Positions 10,884-22,005 of a DNA stretch of 64,000 bases are shown one piece after another. The DNA comes from Conoideocrella luteorostrata (taxonomy: Eukaryota > Ascomycota > Sordariomycetes > Hypocreales > Clavicipitaceae). The first letter of the stretch is position 1. The number at the start of each line of letters is the position of its first letter. Location: contig JASWJB010000008.1 of the NCBI GenBank assembly GCA_032433595.1, forward strand, positions 248,001-312,000, in the 5' to 3' direction. The position numbers and the translations under genes were made by a program. The notes below the pieces were generated by a model. That model ran no database searches, was not told the DNA's origin, and saw nothing but the letters and a program-made list of their open reading frames with translations.

Positions 10884-12640
10884 ATGTCCACCAACATTGA
10901 TCAAGCGGAAGCAACGCGAGAGCCTAGCAATGCGTCGCCCGATGTTGTAGAAGACGCCTCGGGGGCTGATCCAGTTGACTATCGGTTTTGGCTAGCCTTT
11001 TGGTCCATTGCGTTGACCAACCTGGCCGCCGCCTTTGACGCCACGACGCTGTCTGTGGCTTTGCCAGTAAGTCGTACAATGTACTCCGTAAATGTATATA
11101 CCATGTGGAACCGTTGCTTATTATTTCTCAGAAAATCTCCCAGGCTCTAGGTGGGACATCTACGGAGGCATTCTGGGGCGGAACGTCTTACCTGCTAGCA
11201 ACGACGGCCATGATGCTCATCTGGGTCAGCGCGAGCGATGCCGTCGGCCGACGCGCTGCGACCTTAGCGGCGCTTCTCGTGTTCGGCGTGGGAGCCATCA
11301 TCTGCGCGGTAGCCACGGGATGGACCGCCATGCTGGCCGGGCGAACCGTGCAGGGCGTCGGCGGCGGCGGCGTCATTGGGTTGACCGCGGTGCTGATTAC
11401 CGACCTGGTACCTCTTCGGCGCCGTGGCAAGTTCTACGCGTTGATAAGCGTGGTGTGGGCGGTAGGAAGCCCGATAGGTCCCATTATCGGTGGCGTGCTG
11501 AGCCAAAAGGACGCTTGGCGTTGGATATTTTGGATGAACCTACCCATCGTCGGCGTGGGCATGCTGGGCATCGCGGCGTTTTTACGCCTGTCCCGCCACC
11601 GCCTTACTTTGGTGGAGATGCTAGGCTGCTTCGACTACCCGGGCTCCTTTTTGTTCGTGGCGTCGGCCACGGTGCTGCTTATTCCTCTTACGTGGGGTGG
11701 CACGCAGTACCCGTGGTCGAGCTGGCAGACGTTGGTCCCCCTGATCCTCGGCGTGGCAGGCTTTGCTGCTTTTGGCTGCTACGAGAAATGGTCGCAGTCG
11801 CGCCGCCCTTCCAAGAAGCTGCTGATCCCTCTCGATATCTTCTCCAACTACTCGGCGCTGCTTTTGTTTGGGAGCAGCATGCTTCACGGCCTGGTCCTGT
11901 ACAGCTTTGTGTATTATATGCCAGAGTACTTCCAAACCGTCAAGCTGTACTCACCCATCATTGCAGGCGTGGGAGCGCTTCCGTAGACCGTCACCATTGT
12001 TCCCTGCGCCGCCTTTGTCAGCGTAGTCGTTGGAAAAACAGGGCAGTATCGGTGGGCGATCTGGGCAGGGTGGTTGCTGGTGAGCGGCGGATGCGGTCTG
12101 CTCGTTCTGCTGGATGCCAACACTACGGTGGCGCAGTGGATATTCCTGCAGGTGGTTTCAGGTCTGGGGATTGGGCTTTTGTTCCCGTCTATTTCATTAG
12201 CGGTGCAATCCTCCGTGCCAGAGCGCACCGTGAGCGTCGCTGCGACCCTCGTTCTCTTCTTCCGTTCCATGGGGCAGGCTCTCGGCGTAGCCATTGGAAG
12301 TGCCGTCCTGGAGAATCAATTGCGGCAGCGCCTGACGAAGCTAATCGCTAGCCAACCTGCCCTCGACGCAAGACGGCAGACATTGGATATCATGGCATTG
12401 GCAGCGCTGCTCAAACAGCTTTCAAGAGACAATGAATTTGCCGTACAGGCCCGTGAGGCGATGGCAAAGTCTTTCCAGACCATATGGATCGTTCTATCGG
12501 TAATTGCCGGTGCCTGCTTCCTGGCCATGCTCCCGCTCAAGGAGTACGACATGAACCGCGCACACGAGAGCACCCAAAAGTTTCAGCATAACCGTGCTGA
12601 TCAGGAGAAGCGGGGGAATGTAAGCAAAGGACAATCATAA
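10884..12640 (+). pseudogene. MFS drug/metabolite efflux transporter (DHA2-type) with premature TAG
   Basis: Exons 10884-11066 and 11132-12640 flank a 65-nt intron (GTAAGT...CTCAG). The frame is that of a 14-TM-type major facilitator proton antiporter, with the signature GRTVQGVGGGG, then GPIIGGVLS, WRWIFWMNLPI and, near the C-terminus, GLGIGLLFPSISLAVQSSVP. At 11984-11986 a TAG interrupts the frame (codon about 346 of a potential 564), inside a transmembrane segment reading GVGALP-stop-TVTIVP; the sequence continues in the same frame with full family likeness to 12640. The expected residue is Gln, so CAG to TAG, a C-to-T change in CpA context. No intron that would remove the stop and keep the frame was found. 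Without readthrough the product is truncated. It is convergent with the hydrolase downstream (47 bases). Confidence 0.8.
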
Positions 12641-12687
12641 ATCTGAGCTTTTATAGTATTTACAAATATTCATCATGTTCTTTGTTA

Positions 12688-13581
12688 TTATAATCGGCTG
12701 CGAGATTTGCTATTTCGTGATTGCCAGAAATCATGGATGGCCTTCCAGTACGTTTCCGACTGCTCACGAATGATGGCGCAATGCGCGCTATCGGCAAAGC
12801 GAATGCCGGTTACAGCATGTTCGGAGACAGACTTGGCGGCTTCTAGATGTGACTCGACGTCTTGCCACTGCACCACTTGGTCTTCTGAAGAGTACAAGTA
12901 CATGCGCCTGGCGGTAGTGCCAAATATGTCAGGGCTGTTGAGCTCTCGCCTCAGGTCTGTGATGGAGCTCATGGCGCCGAGATATTGGAGAAGCGTAATG
13001 GTGCTGACAAACGGAACAAGAAGAACCTTGCCTATCGTCTTGGCCAAGTACGCGTTGGGCAGAGACGCAGCTGCCGCATTGTAGGCGCGGCCAAAAGACC
13101 CGTCGCCTGGACAACAGTCAAAGATGACACCGTAGAGATGGCTCGGTAGGTTAAAGGATGGATCCAAATCTTTCTCATATTGCAACGAGTGCATCAATTG
13201 CAGAGCAGTGTTGCAGCCGCCGTGGGAGAAGATGTGAAGAAGCATAGATGGATCTTGGCCGCCGACTTGGGTCACGGCGATGCGCCGAATCGCATCTCTT
13301 GCCGGCTGCAGGCGGGCATGCAGAGCAGAAAGGGGCAAGACGGTAATGTCGGCAATTCTGGTTGTGACGACAAGTAGAGCCGAGCTCGGGTAGCGCTCAT
13401 GGTAGCCGGCGACATACTTGCTGACCCGTCGAGGGGTTGCTCCCCCGAGCCATGTGCAGAGAATAATGAGTGCTGGGCTGGACAGGTCTCTCGAGGCCGG
13501 CGTTGGGGGTTCATAGAGATGGATATCTTGGCCAATTGGCAAAGCCACGTCCAGCTCAACTTTCGAAGTGGCAGAGCTCAT
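12688..13581 (-). CDS. PaxU/TMEM53-like alpha/beta hydrolase (DUF829)
   Basis: A single exon of 297 residues. The order of features fits DUF829/TMEM53 proteins: an early strand with IILCTWLGGATPRRVSKY, strand LLVVTTR, the nucleophile-type turn LLHIFSHGGCNTAL, VIFDCCPGD, and C-terminal YLYSSEDQVVQWQDVESH and FADSAHCAIIREQ, which supply candidate Asp and His residues. Fungal members include PaxU-type proteins encoded in indole-diterpene clusters, whose chemistry is not settled. Here it lies tail-to-tail with an efflux pump gene and near a P450, a context typical of secondary metabolism. No disruption is seen. The family call is good; its role is inference. Confidence 0.75.
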   Translation of the reverse strand: MSSATSKVELDVALPIGQDIHLYEPPTPASRDLSSPALIILCTWLGGATPRRVSKYVAGYHERYPSSALLVVTTRIADITVLPLSALHARLQPARDAIRRIAVTQVGGQDPSMLLHIFSHGGCNTALQLMHSLQYEKDLDPSFNLPSHLYGVIFDCCPGDGSFGRAYNAAAASLPNAYLAKTIGKVLLVPFVSTITLLQYLGAMSSITDLRRELNSPDIFGTTARRMYLYSSEDQVVQWQDVESHLEAAKSVSEHAVTGIRFADSAHCAIIREQSETYWKAIHDFWQSRNSKSRSRL

Positions 13582-16371
13582 TGCATATCGTGTGGTGATG
13601 GGCCAAAGCTATCGATTGGAAAGTGTTGTCCTGCCGCAGTTGTGACGGAGCTCGACATGGCGTTCATAACGTTGCGGTTGAACCTGTCACGTGTCTTTTC
13701 CCAACAATTTATCAAGGGCAATTCAGAGTACGGAGTACGTCAACCGTGGTTGACCAAAAACCAAAAAAAAAATATATACAACAAGCATACAAAAAGATGG
13801 ATTTTATAGCTCTTACTATAAAACTTGTATTTATTAATATATTTATGCTTTTACGCGAATGCAATACGTGTGTAGGGGCATCCAAAGCGGCCGTCGCTTT
13901 ACCTATTCTTGTGTTCAGACCCAACAGGTGCAACGGCGGCGGGCAGCTTGCAATGGCATCTTCGGTCTTTGGCTTTCCTACCACTTGCCTCGGCCAGCCT
14001 CGTAGCATAAATGGAGCCTAGCGTGGAGGAGCGCAGTTGTTGAGCATTCGTTGCCGTCGCCTCACTTGTTGCGTAAGAAGCAAGCGGCTGTAGAGGCTCA
14101 CCAAGCGCATGTGGCTTAGATCCGTGCATACGTGGTATACGCAAACACGCGGTATAGATCCATTACATGCACATGCAGAACATACACAAACATGGATTAA
14201 AACCTGCACCATTTGCCAAAAAAAGAAGAGGAAAGAAGTGAGTATTTCCACACGCGCCGTGCGTGCGTCGATACGCACCAGTGGCTTACTTATGGCCCCA
14301 TGCAGGACATAATCTCGGCCGGCGCCTGCCTTAACTGGGTAAAGCCGAAGCTAGACATGTTTGTCTCGTCTACTTGCTTGCCATATAGTAGAAGCCAGCT
14401 ACATGGCTAGTGGTCTAGGATAAAGAAAAACGCATTCGAAAGGCTAATACAAAGGCCCATCCTACCGGAGCCCGGAAAAACACCCAGCCATCACAGATAG
14501 CCCAAGACCCGGCCGCAAGGAACTTCAAAGTCACCTTCGCACTCTGCACAGCCTGAAGTCCAATATAATTGGCAGTCCATCCGGCCGGGTTGCCATCCCT
14601 AGTTCATTAAGCGCGGGATTATACAGCACCCCTCCTGGAGTAAATAGCACCCCTTTTTATGGCTCAGGTGGCTTAGACACCCGATACCGGGCCCTCATGG
14701 TGATTTACATAGTAAGCAAGTAAGATTTATCCACACACCCATTTTCGAATGAACAAAGTAAATTGTAAAGCTATCTATGATATCCGGCTCTCCGACACTA
14801 TAATTTGAAGCTATTCAGATATTTAAACCAGCTATGAGAGCTCTCTAAGCAGGTTAAGAATATCTGTGTCTTCCTTCTCTTGCTAGGTAATATAGTGTCA
14901 CAGAAGAATATGAGCCTATTTAAGGGTCATAACTACACATGAAAAGTGGCCTCTGGCTACGCCAATTTTTGTGACATATAGCTATTAATATCGCCTTCAT
15001 AATTAGCAGGAATATCCTAAACGAATAATGCATCCTAACTCAATAAGTCCCGCGATTTTAAGGCTTCTTGCGATATATTTTAAAGTGGCAGCGCTAGATC
15101 TTATGGTGTTGCCAGTCTATTGTCATTATTATCACTAATATCTTCAGCCAACAATAATACCCTTATATAAGCTCGCTAACGTTCCGTTCCAGGCTCATAT
15201 AAACCGTCATTAGCTACTAGCCCAATAGTTATTAAAGTTATTCCTGCAGTACTAAGAGCTGCAGGCGCTGTAGAAAGCGGCGGTTGAAAGCGCGCCTTGC
15301 GGTCTGCCTGAGCCTCAGCGGCCTCTTCGGCCTCAATGTGTTGGATTCCGTGGATTTGGCCGCTGGCTGTGGATAACGAGGTTAAATTCAAGCTGCCTTG
15401 TGACGCTATCAATAGCATCACGGGCATCCTGAAAAGACTCAAATTTTACGGCCCAAAAGAGCCTCCATGATAAAGTAATTAAATGTAGGAATTGTTGAGA
15501 TTAGAGTGGCACCTTCGGAAGGTCCCGATGCCTCGTATTAGCTAGATTCGTACGATAGTGGAAGAAGGTGGCATGATACCAAGGAATATAGGCCTGAGGC
15601 ACCTGAATTCCAGGGAATTTCCCGGTCACTGAAGGTCTATAAAGAAGGGTCACGATGCCCGTCAGAGGGCATCATTCAAGTCAGAACATCATCTATCAAT
15701 ATCACTGCTTGCACTCTAAAAATCTATCTATTCCGCCTATTTCCACTGTTGCCAAATTGCTCCTTCCCTCACTAATGAAGGCACATAACGCAACAGGAAT
15801 AGCTTCAAATTGCGGCGTTTAGCGCTGCCTTTTACACATAGTATACTATCGATGATTCATGAAGGACTAAACTGGCAAACGCCTTCGATTTCCGTGTTAC
15901 AAAAATCCCAGAGATTATGCGCAAGAGTGTCATGCCTCGAACGATAGGTGCCAGCCTCGAACGATAAATTTCAATCATGTAAGATCAATGTTTCTTAGAA
16001 AAGGCATCTCTATTTAAAAGCAAACTTTTATCGCGAATATGACAACACTTCTCGATTTTTTCTTCGTAACGTAAGCAAAATTCGCAAGAAAGAAACATGG
16101 GGAATAGCAAAACAGCATTTCTGGATGCTAACAGAGCAATTACATACGTGTAGCTTAGGGCCAGCGCCCATTGAAGGGGTGGCATGTTATTGCGCTAAAA
16201 TTACTCAGAAACTAGCCAGTTTCCCTAGTTTTCTCTTGGCGCTATTCCTGGCGCTGTCGGCTAACTCGCGCAATCTATCCCGAACAATGCTGGTATTGTG
16301 TCATATGGATTTTGATCGATAGCGAGGTTGTTCGTTGTAGCCATAGTCTTAGCCCCCTTCTCTAGAAGCAG
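13582..16371. other. AT-rich gene-free block
   Basis: From about 13.7 kb the sequence becomes strongly AT-rich with stop codons in all frames. A short, more GC-rich island at 15240-15440 has coding-like appearance on the minus strand (SFQDARDAIDSVTRQLEFN) and may be a relic of a mobile element protein. A promoter-like TATAAAG near 15636, followed by a CT-rich tract, leads only to a 15-codon ORF. No gene was identified. Confidence 0.4.
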
Positions 16372-16578
16372 CTAAGTCACCTCCATATGCCTATTATGAG
16401 AGGCAACATGCAGCAACCTCCATCCGTCTTTCTCCACTGCCATCACATCCGCCCCCTTCTCTAAAAGTAGCCGTACCACCGCAATATGTCCGCTTATAGA
16501 AGCTACACATAGCGATATACATCCGTTTTCTGCTGCGGCTATAATATCAGCTCCTTTCTCTTGAAGTAGCTGGACCAC
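16372..16578 (-). pseudogene. Ankyrin-repeat gene fragment
   Basis: The minus-strand frame carries about two ankyrin repeats (VQLLQEKGADIIAAAENG, VVRLLLEKGADVMAVEKDG, LLHVASHNRHMEV). The fragment continues a few repeat-like residues past both ends but is interrupted by stops and surrounded by AT-rich sequence. It is most likely a remnant of a larger ankyrin protein, such as those common in NLR-like or HET-type fungal genes. The remainder of the gene was not found. Confidence 0.6.
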
Positions 16579-18534
16579 CTCGATATATCCGTTTTAGGAC
16601 TCAGCCACCTACAAGCGTGCTTTTAGGTGGCTAGAGTTTGTGACTAATAAGAGGCATAAGCAGCTGGAGCTACGCGAATCGTGCAGAGCTCCGAGCCGAT
16701 ACAGGTTTCCAAGACTATCTATCGCCTGTATTGCAAGAAAACAATTTTAAACAAATAATACCTCCTGGTAATAACATTAGTACTAGTTTTATTGGTGGGT
16801 TTAGGACGCAAGTAACCCTATCATACCGCAGCCTACATCACGCACATGACTAATTTCGTGGCAGAATATGTGTATAATCATTTCGCTTCGACCGACAGAT
16901 AGAAGCTAAAATCGTTGACGTATTTACGCTAAAATTTCGCTATCAAAAAGCGCCGGTAATACTGCAGCTCTATACGGAGGAAAAACAATTATGTAGTGGG
17001 ACTCAGTGACTTTGGTTTAAGATCCTTGCCAAGCACTTAGCTAAGACAGTTTTAATACAGTGATCTTGCGTTGAGTCATACACTAGCCTAAAACTAGACA
17101 CAATAAGTTTTTAGACTCAGTGTTTATTAGAAAAGAAGTCCTTTCTTTATGTGTAATTAGTCATATAATAAAGGTCAAGCAATAAAGCACATTAAAAGCA
17201 ATGTAATAAACCACATCCTCTATGCTTGGTATGAATTATTAATAGCTAATTAATGAACGCAATAATAATATTTTGCTCTCAAGCTTGGTACCCTTTACTG
17301 CGTTCTAGTTAACGGCGGTTTTGCAATGGTACATAATTTGAGCCTCAGATTCATCAGTGCATGATCCGTGATTTTAAGACAAAATAAACAATGATTTCGA
17401 ATCAGGCAATATTAATATAATAACGCAAATGATCGCTTTAAAATGAACACTCTAAGATCGCGTCTCTAACGACAAGCCCCGTCTTGCATTAACAGGTCCT
17501 AGTGAAGGAGGTACTAGTCTTCGTAATCAGCAGCCCGGATAAGCTCCTTGAACGGCTCAATTGTCCTTAGAGCGCGGACCACGATCCTCTATGTTTGGTG
17601 GCAATACATTCCCACAGAAAATTAGACAATTTCCCAATGGAGACTTACATTCTTAATCCCGTTTGGAGGCGATACTTTCATCTGGTTTAGCACTCTAGTA
17701 ATCTGACTGTAATCCAGCCAGAGACCCTTGGATGGTCCATAAACGCCATGTTCCGTATCAAAAGCATTAGAATATCAAAGATTACCCGAGAAAACTCCTA
17801 GGCAATCTCCCTTATGCACAGTAACAATAGGATAGACGCGAACAAACGTCTCGTCTCTGGGTAGCATGCTGACAAAGACTAATTAATCGGGTCGTTCGCG
17901 TCGTGGCGTTCTAGGTGATAGCTAAAACGCTGCTGCACTCGATTGGTACTAGGTTTCCTCTGTATCATAAAGCCAGGGGTTGCTAGCATTGTTCCACGAA
18001 GCTTCTTTAACTTCGATTCTCTCTATAATAAGTGGCTACGCCGCGTATTTGAGCAACTAGGTAAGATGAAAATAACTTACCGTTGGCAGCATTGGCGGCG
18101 CCTCTGCGGGCAAATCTTGGAGTCTAGGCTTTCTCGTGCCCAGAATCTAAGCTCTGCCGGCCCATATCATAACTCAGTTTTAAATATAGCATTGCCTCGC
18201 TATCAGAAATACAAGAGCCTCGAACTCGACGAAAGACTAGTACCTTGAGTTTATCTTCCTTCCATCGTAGTGGTGTGCATCCTGTGGGACCCCAGGCTTG
18301 TGACTCCAACACACGCGATGCACTAGTCAGGCTTGGAGCGTCAAAGGCACGATCGCGCAATGCCAACGCTAAAATGACTATAATAGGACAAAAGAGTAAT
18401 TTCTTGCTCGGAGTAAAGAAGAAAATGGTCCTATCGCGCTGGTTAGTTCACCACTCAGCGAGTTAAGAGAATAGAAACGTATGGCTTAGGTTTACTGTCA
18501 GCTCCCTTGTGATGAATAAACTTAATAGCCATAG
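16579..18534. other. AT-rich gene-free block, continued
   Basis: Very AT-rich with many TAA/TAG triplets in every frame, as expected of sequence altered by repeat-induced point mutation. No coding region, terminal repeat or RNA gene was recognised. Confidence 0.4.
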
Positions 18535-19760
18535 CTAAGACAGGCAAACTAGTGAGGGGTGTCGGACAAGCATCATTAGAATATCTTCATAACATAACGC
18601 CTTGGGTCGCCCGCGTTTAATTGTTTCCATGGAAAGAAGTTCCTCAATCTTCTGAGACTCATCGTGCAAGACACCTGTCGCGTCGTCCGACACTGTTGGA
18701 ATGCCGCCAAGCACAATAGGAAGCACGGGGCCTATCACGTGGTCACCTTCAAGCCACGATATTTATACGACGATATCGTGCCTTCCACGATGACTTTTTT
18801 TCTTCCTTCTTAGATAACCGATTTGACTATTATTGAATATATTGTATTTGAAGCCGATGATCATGATCATTGCACAACCCTGTGCAACCCACAGACACAT
18901 CGTCGATCGACGGGACAACCTTGTGACCGAACAGTTTTTCGACAGACCCATCTTTAGGCTTTTCCCTTTCACCGTTAACTAGCTCAACGGGACGCGCTCC
19001 TGTGTAGCAAAGGATCTGGTAACATCCAGCCAGCTGGATGCGATGCCGCTCCATGTCGAATGTACCCGTGTCGTAAGCAAAATTAAAGATTAAAATAACT
19101 CGGAGACTATCGACATTGAGCACAGGTTTGCCTTCAATGTTCGGCGCGCGAAGCCTAAACATAGGAACTATTATAATAGTACTTGAGACTTTTAGTGGAC
19201 TTTGACGGATAAATGGTCCAGACGAATAGCAGCATACCTTATAGACTTTCTTTACTGTCGTTTCGATTCATGTATTAGCCTGTAACTGTCGTGTAAAGCT
19301 GTTGGAATTAGCGCATGTACTCCTCCGATGTTCCCCATGATTTAGCGTTGTAGTTTCCGCAAATAAAGAGGAAGAAGTCCATCGTAGTTTCCCGAGTTAG
19401 GGACCGAATTATTTCCTCCCAGTCGCCAACGCCAGTTTCATCACAGTATCTTGGAATTATGCGTAATCCATGTCACACATTAGGGGACAATTGAACTTGA
19501 GGAGTGGTTATGTACCTCTTCCACTTCCGGAAAATGCCTGAAACGTTAATCATCGTCTCCGCTGAGTATTTTGGCTTTACGAAGCGAATTTTGCTTAATC
19601 GCTTTCGATTGACAGAATGTTCCTCAGCCGATAGAGGTGTCGGCTTTGAAACTCTCCTCTGCGCCTCTTTAGCGGCGAACCGCTGAACGAACTTGGCGTG
19701 GTGATTTGCCGGCCCATTTGCCTTGGATCGACGTGAGGTCGCACTGGGCATTGTTACCAT
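18535..19760 (-). pseudogene. DUF3435 tyrosine-recombinase gene relic (Starship captain family)
   Basis: Blocks in order on the minus strand match fungal DUF3435 proteins. The N-terminus is at 19760-19500 with IRFVKPKYSAETMINVSGIF. The middle, at about 19440-19260, reads GDWEEIIRSLTRETTMDFFL, then GNYNAKSWGTSEEYMR and QQLYTTVTG. Next, 19160-18900 reads RLRAPNIEGKPVL, CYTGARPVELVNGEREKPKDG, and 18738-18550 reads GRPKALCYEDILMMLVRHP. In-frame TAA stops at 19308-19310 and 19275-19277 sit where Gln or Arg is expected; the first fits CAA to TAA. Further frame changes occur near 19200 and 18800. The C-terminal part of the recombinase is missing. Intact members are tyrosine recombinases that mobilise giant Starship elements or Crypton-like transposons. 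This copy is dead; whether cargo ever surrounded it is unknown. Confidence 0.72.
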
Positions 19761-22005
19761 CGTAAGCTAGCAGGAGCCGCGAGCCTTGTTTGCGGTCTAA
19801 TGAGGTGCAAGAAGTACTGAAAGAATGAGCAATATCGTGCCTTTTATAGACGAGGCAGCTGTCCGCCCGTGCCAACCAGCGTGGCTGGCTTGCGAGAATG
19901 ATCTGGCGAGGGCATTGCAGGAGTTGAGTCTCAGCAGATACCGTCACCCACCACGGGACTGCTGACTGGACGCCAAGGTTGTGACTAAGGAGCAAGCCAT
20001 GAGTAATGCTTGTGACACTCGCGCACTCAAAGATGACGGTAAAATGTAAAACAAGTTTAAAAACCAGGTTGAATGTGAGGTTAAGTCGTCACGACATTTG
20101 TTCCTTTGCTGGCGATGGCAAAAGAATAGCTTGCTGATACGTTTTGGATCCTAGCTTTTTGCCCGTTCCTTCATTGTGTTTTATGTATTTCCACGATCCT
20201 CTCATCCTGACAAACATAAGGCGTATACTTGCCGTCCGATACGTAGTGCCACTGGTTGAAACAAACACGCGGGCGCCCATATCGTCGAGGTGACATCGTG
20301 ACCTGCGCTCCTCACAATCAGGAGCCGCACCTGTGCACGAGATGACTGATATCAAGTACCCCATTTCCCGTTGTAGCACTCACAGCTTACTGGCTGACAT
20401 ATTTCGAATGAGATTTCTTAATGCGCTTCTTCTCACTCCATCTATGAGACATACTGGTGGGTGGCCAATGTAACCAAATACGACCCTAGGCCAAAAGCTG
20501 AAGAATAATCTGAAAAGATTTTCGTGTAAATACCGACGTCGGCCCCGGTTGCGACAAGTAAGAAAAGCAATCCTTGTCGCTAAGTTACTTTTGCTCGGAG
20601 TGCTATTAGGTAATGCCTTGATGCGGGAGAAGCAAGAAGACTCATCACAAATTTGACTAAACAAGGCTCTTGGGCGGTTAGTCATGAGGCTTAATTTTGT
20701 CACATAGACTGCTTGGTGCACTGGTCGTAAATGTAGCACGTCCGCAGGGTCGAGTTTCTGGCCTGTGGCGCAAGAGGATGCCCCGCCGGTCAACGCCGCC
20801 AAAAGCGGCGACAATTGTCGCTGGATTGGGTTGGCAGGGCCAAACCGCGACACTTGGCTTTTATTATATAATAAATTAATCGTTTTTATAAAGTACACAC
20901 AATTTATATGACTGATAATAATTGTTGCGTGCTGGTTTGGTCTAGTGGGATGCTAGACTTGGCACGAGGATTGTCGATATTCGGTATGATGTAAGGGTCA
21001 TAAAACATAAGGTGCACGTAAATAATCGTAAAGCAAAACACAAGCAAGATGCAAAGTTGTTGTAAGATAGTTATTGATTTCATCTACGGAGTACTGAAAA
21101 GCTGGACTTGTCCTTTTATGCATCGAGTCTGTCTCGTGAGTGACCTGTGCTAGCCATGGCGATCTCAACATGTAACAAGAAGCAAGCAATTCAATTCACG
21201 CCGACGATGCACGTATATTGCGTGATTATGACTACCTAAGCAAGAGGGCAAAGACCTTTCTTATAGTCGATCCATTTGATCTTGACCAAATTTGGTCAAG
21301 TCCAAGCCTCACGTGAAACGGCATCCACCACAGTAGAAGATCATTTTCGCCCACAAAATAGCTATATAGAGAGCATATGCCCTAAGAGAAGTTTAAATTT
21401 ACACTAATACACTGCGAGGTTTTGCATATGCTTAGCATATACGGAGTACAGCTGTTCTTTACGCTTGCCCAATTAGGCGGGGTCTTACCCCAATCTGGAC
21501 CATTGCATCAATAGGTTGAACCTGAGATTTAATTATTGGAACCCCCTCCGCGATCAATGTGTCAATGCACAACTGCCCAAGTATGATACGTTAGATTTTC
21601 TATTTTCTACAGGCAGATGTCTGTTTCCCTCTAACCGAGGGCGCTTGGCGCAGCTGAGGTTTGATTAGTTGCAAGACTTACCATCTACGACTTAGTTCCT
21701 CATGGTTCATAACAAAACAGCTAACCAAACTCTGATGACCGCACGTCCCTCGCGAGGAAATACCAAATATGTCAATTGCTCCTAAGAGACGCCGACTCCG
21801 ACTCCGACTCTGCCCACGCATTGACGACATTGAAAGAATCCTAGAATTGACAATTTGTTTTGTGATTTATCTTTCTTCAATATACCTCAATGCTGTGATA
21901 CCCATGTCCCAACCCGACGATATCGAGAAACCCCATAACTACATCCCCGCTCGCTAAACGAAGCTGTCTCGGACAGCCCCCATAGCACGTTTACTTCCCC
22001 GGAAA
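19761..22005. other. Relic-rich intergenic block
   Basis: A mixture of AT-rich sequence and open stretches. The longest is a 172-codon minus-strand frame at 20380-20898 with no recognisable domain and basic, low-information composition; it is not called as a gene. Exact TACGGAGTA copies lie at 21085 and 21440. The last 300 bases hold the presumed promoter of the P450 at 22006. Confidence 0.35.

Noticed and set aside
11092..12351. 419-codon plus-strand ORF in another frame of the MFS gene
   Set aside because: Arg/Gly-rich shadow frame; the transporter frame carries all family motifs. It does not rescue the premature stop.
15600..15830. TATAAAG plus CT-rich leader looking like a promoter
   Set aside because: It leads only to a 15-codon ORF in AT-rich sequence; at best a fossil promoter.
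20380..20898. 172-codon minus-strand ORF
   Set aside because: No domain, biased basic composition, in a relic-rich block; probably chance or an old repeat.
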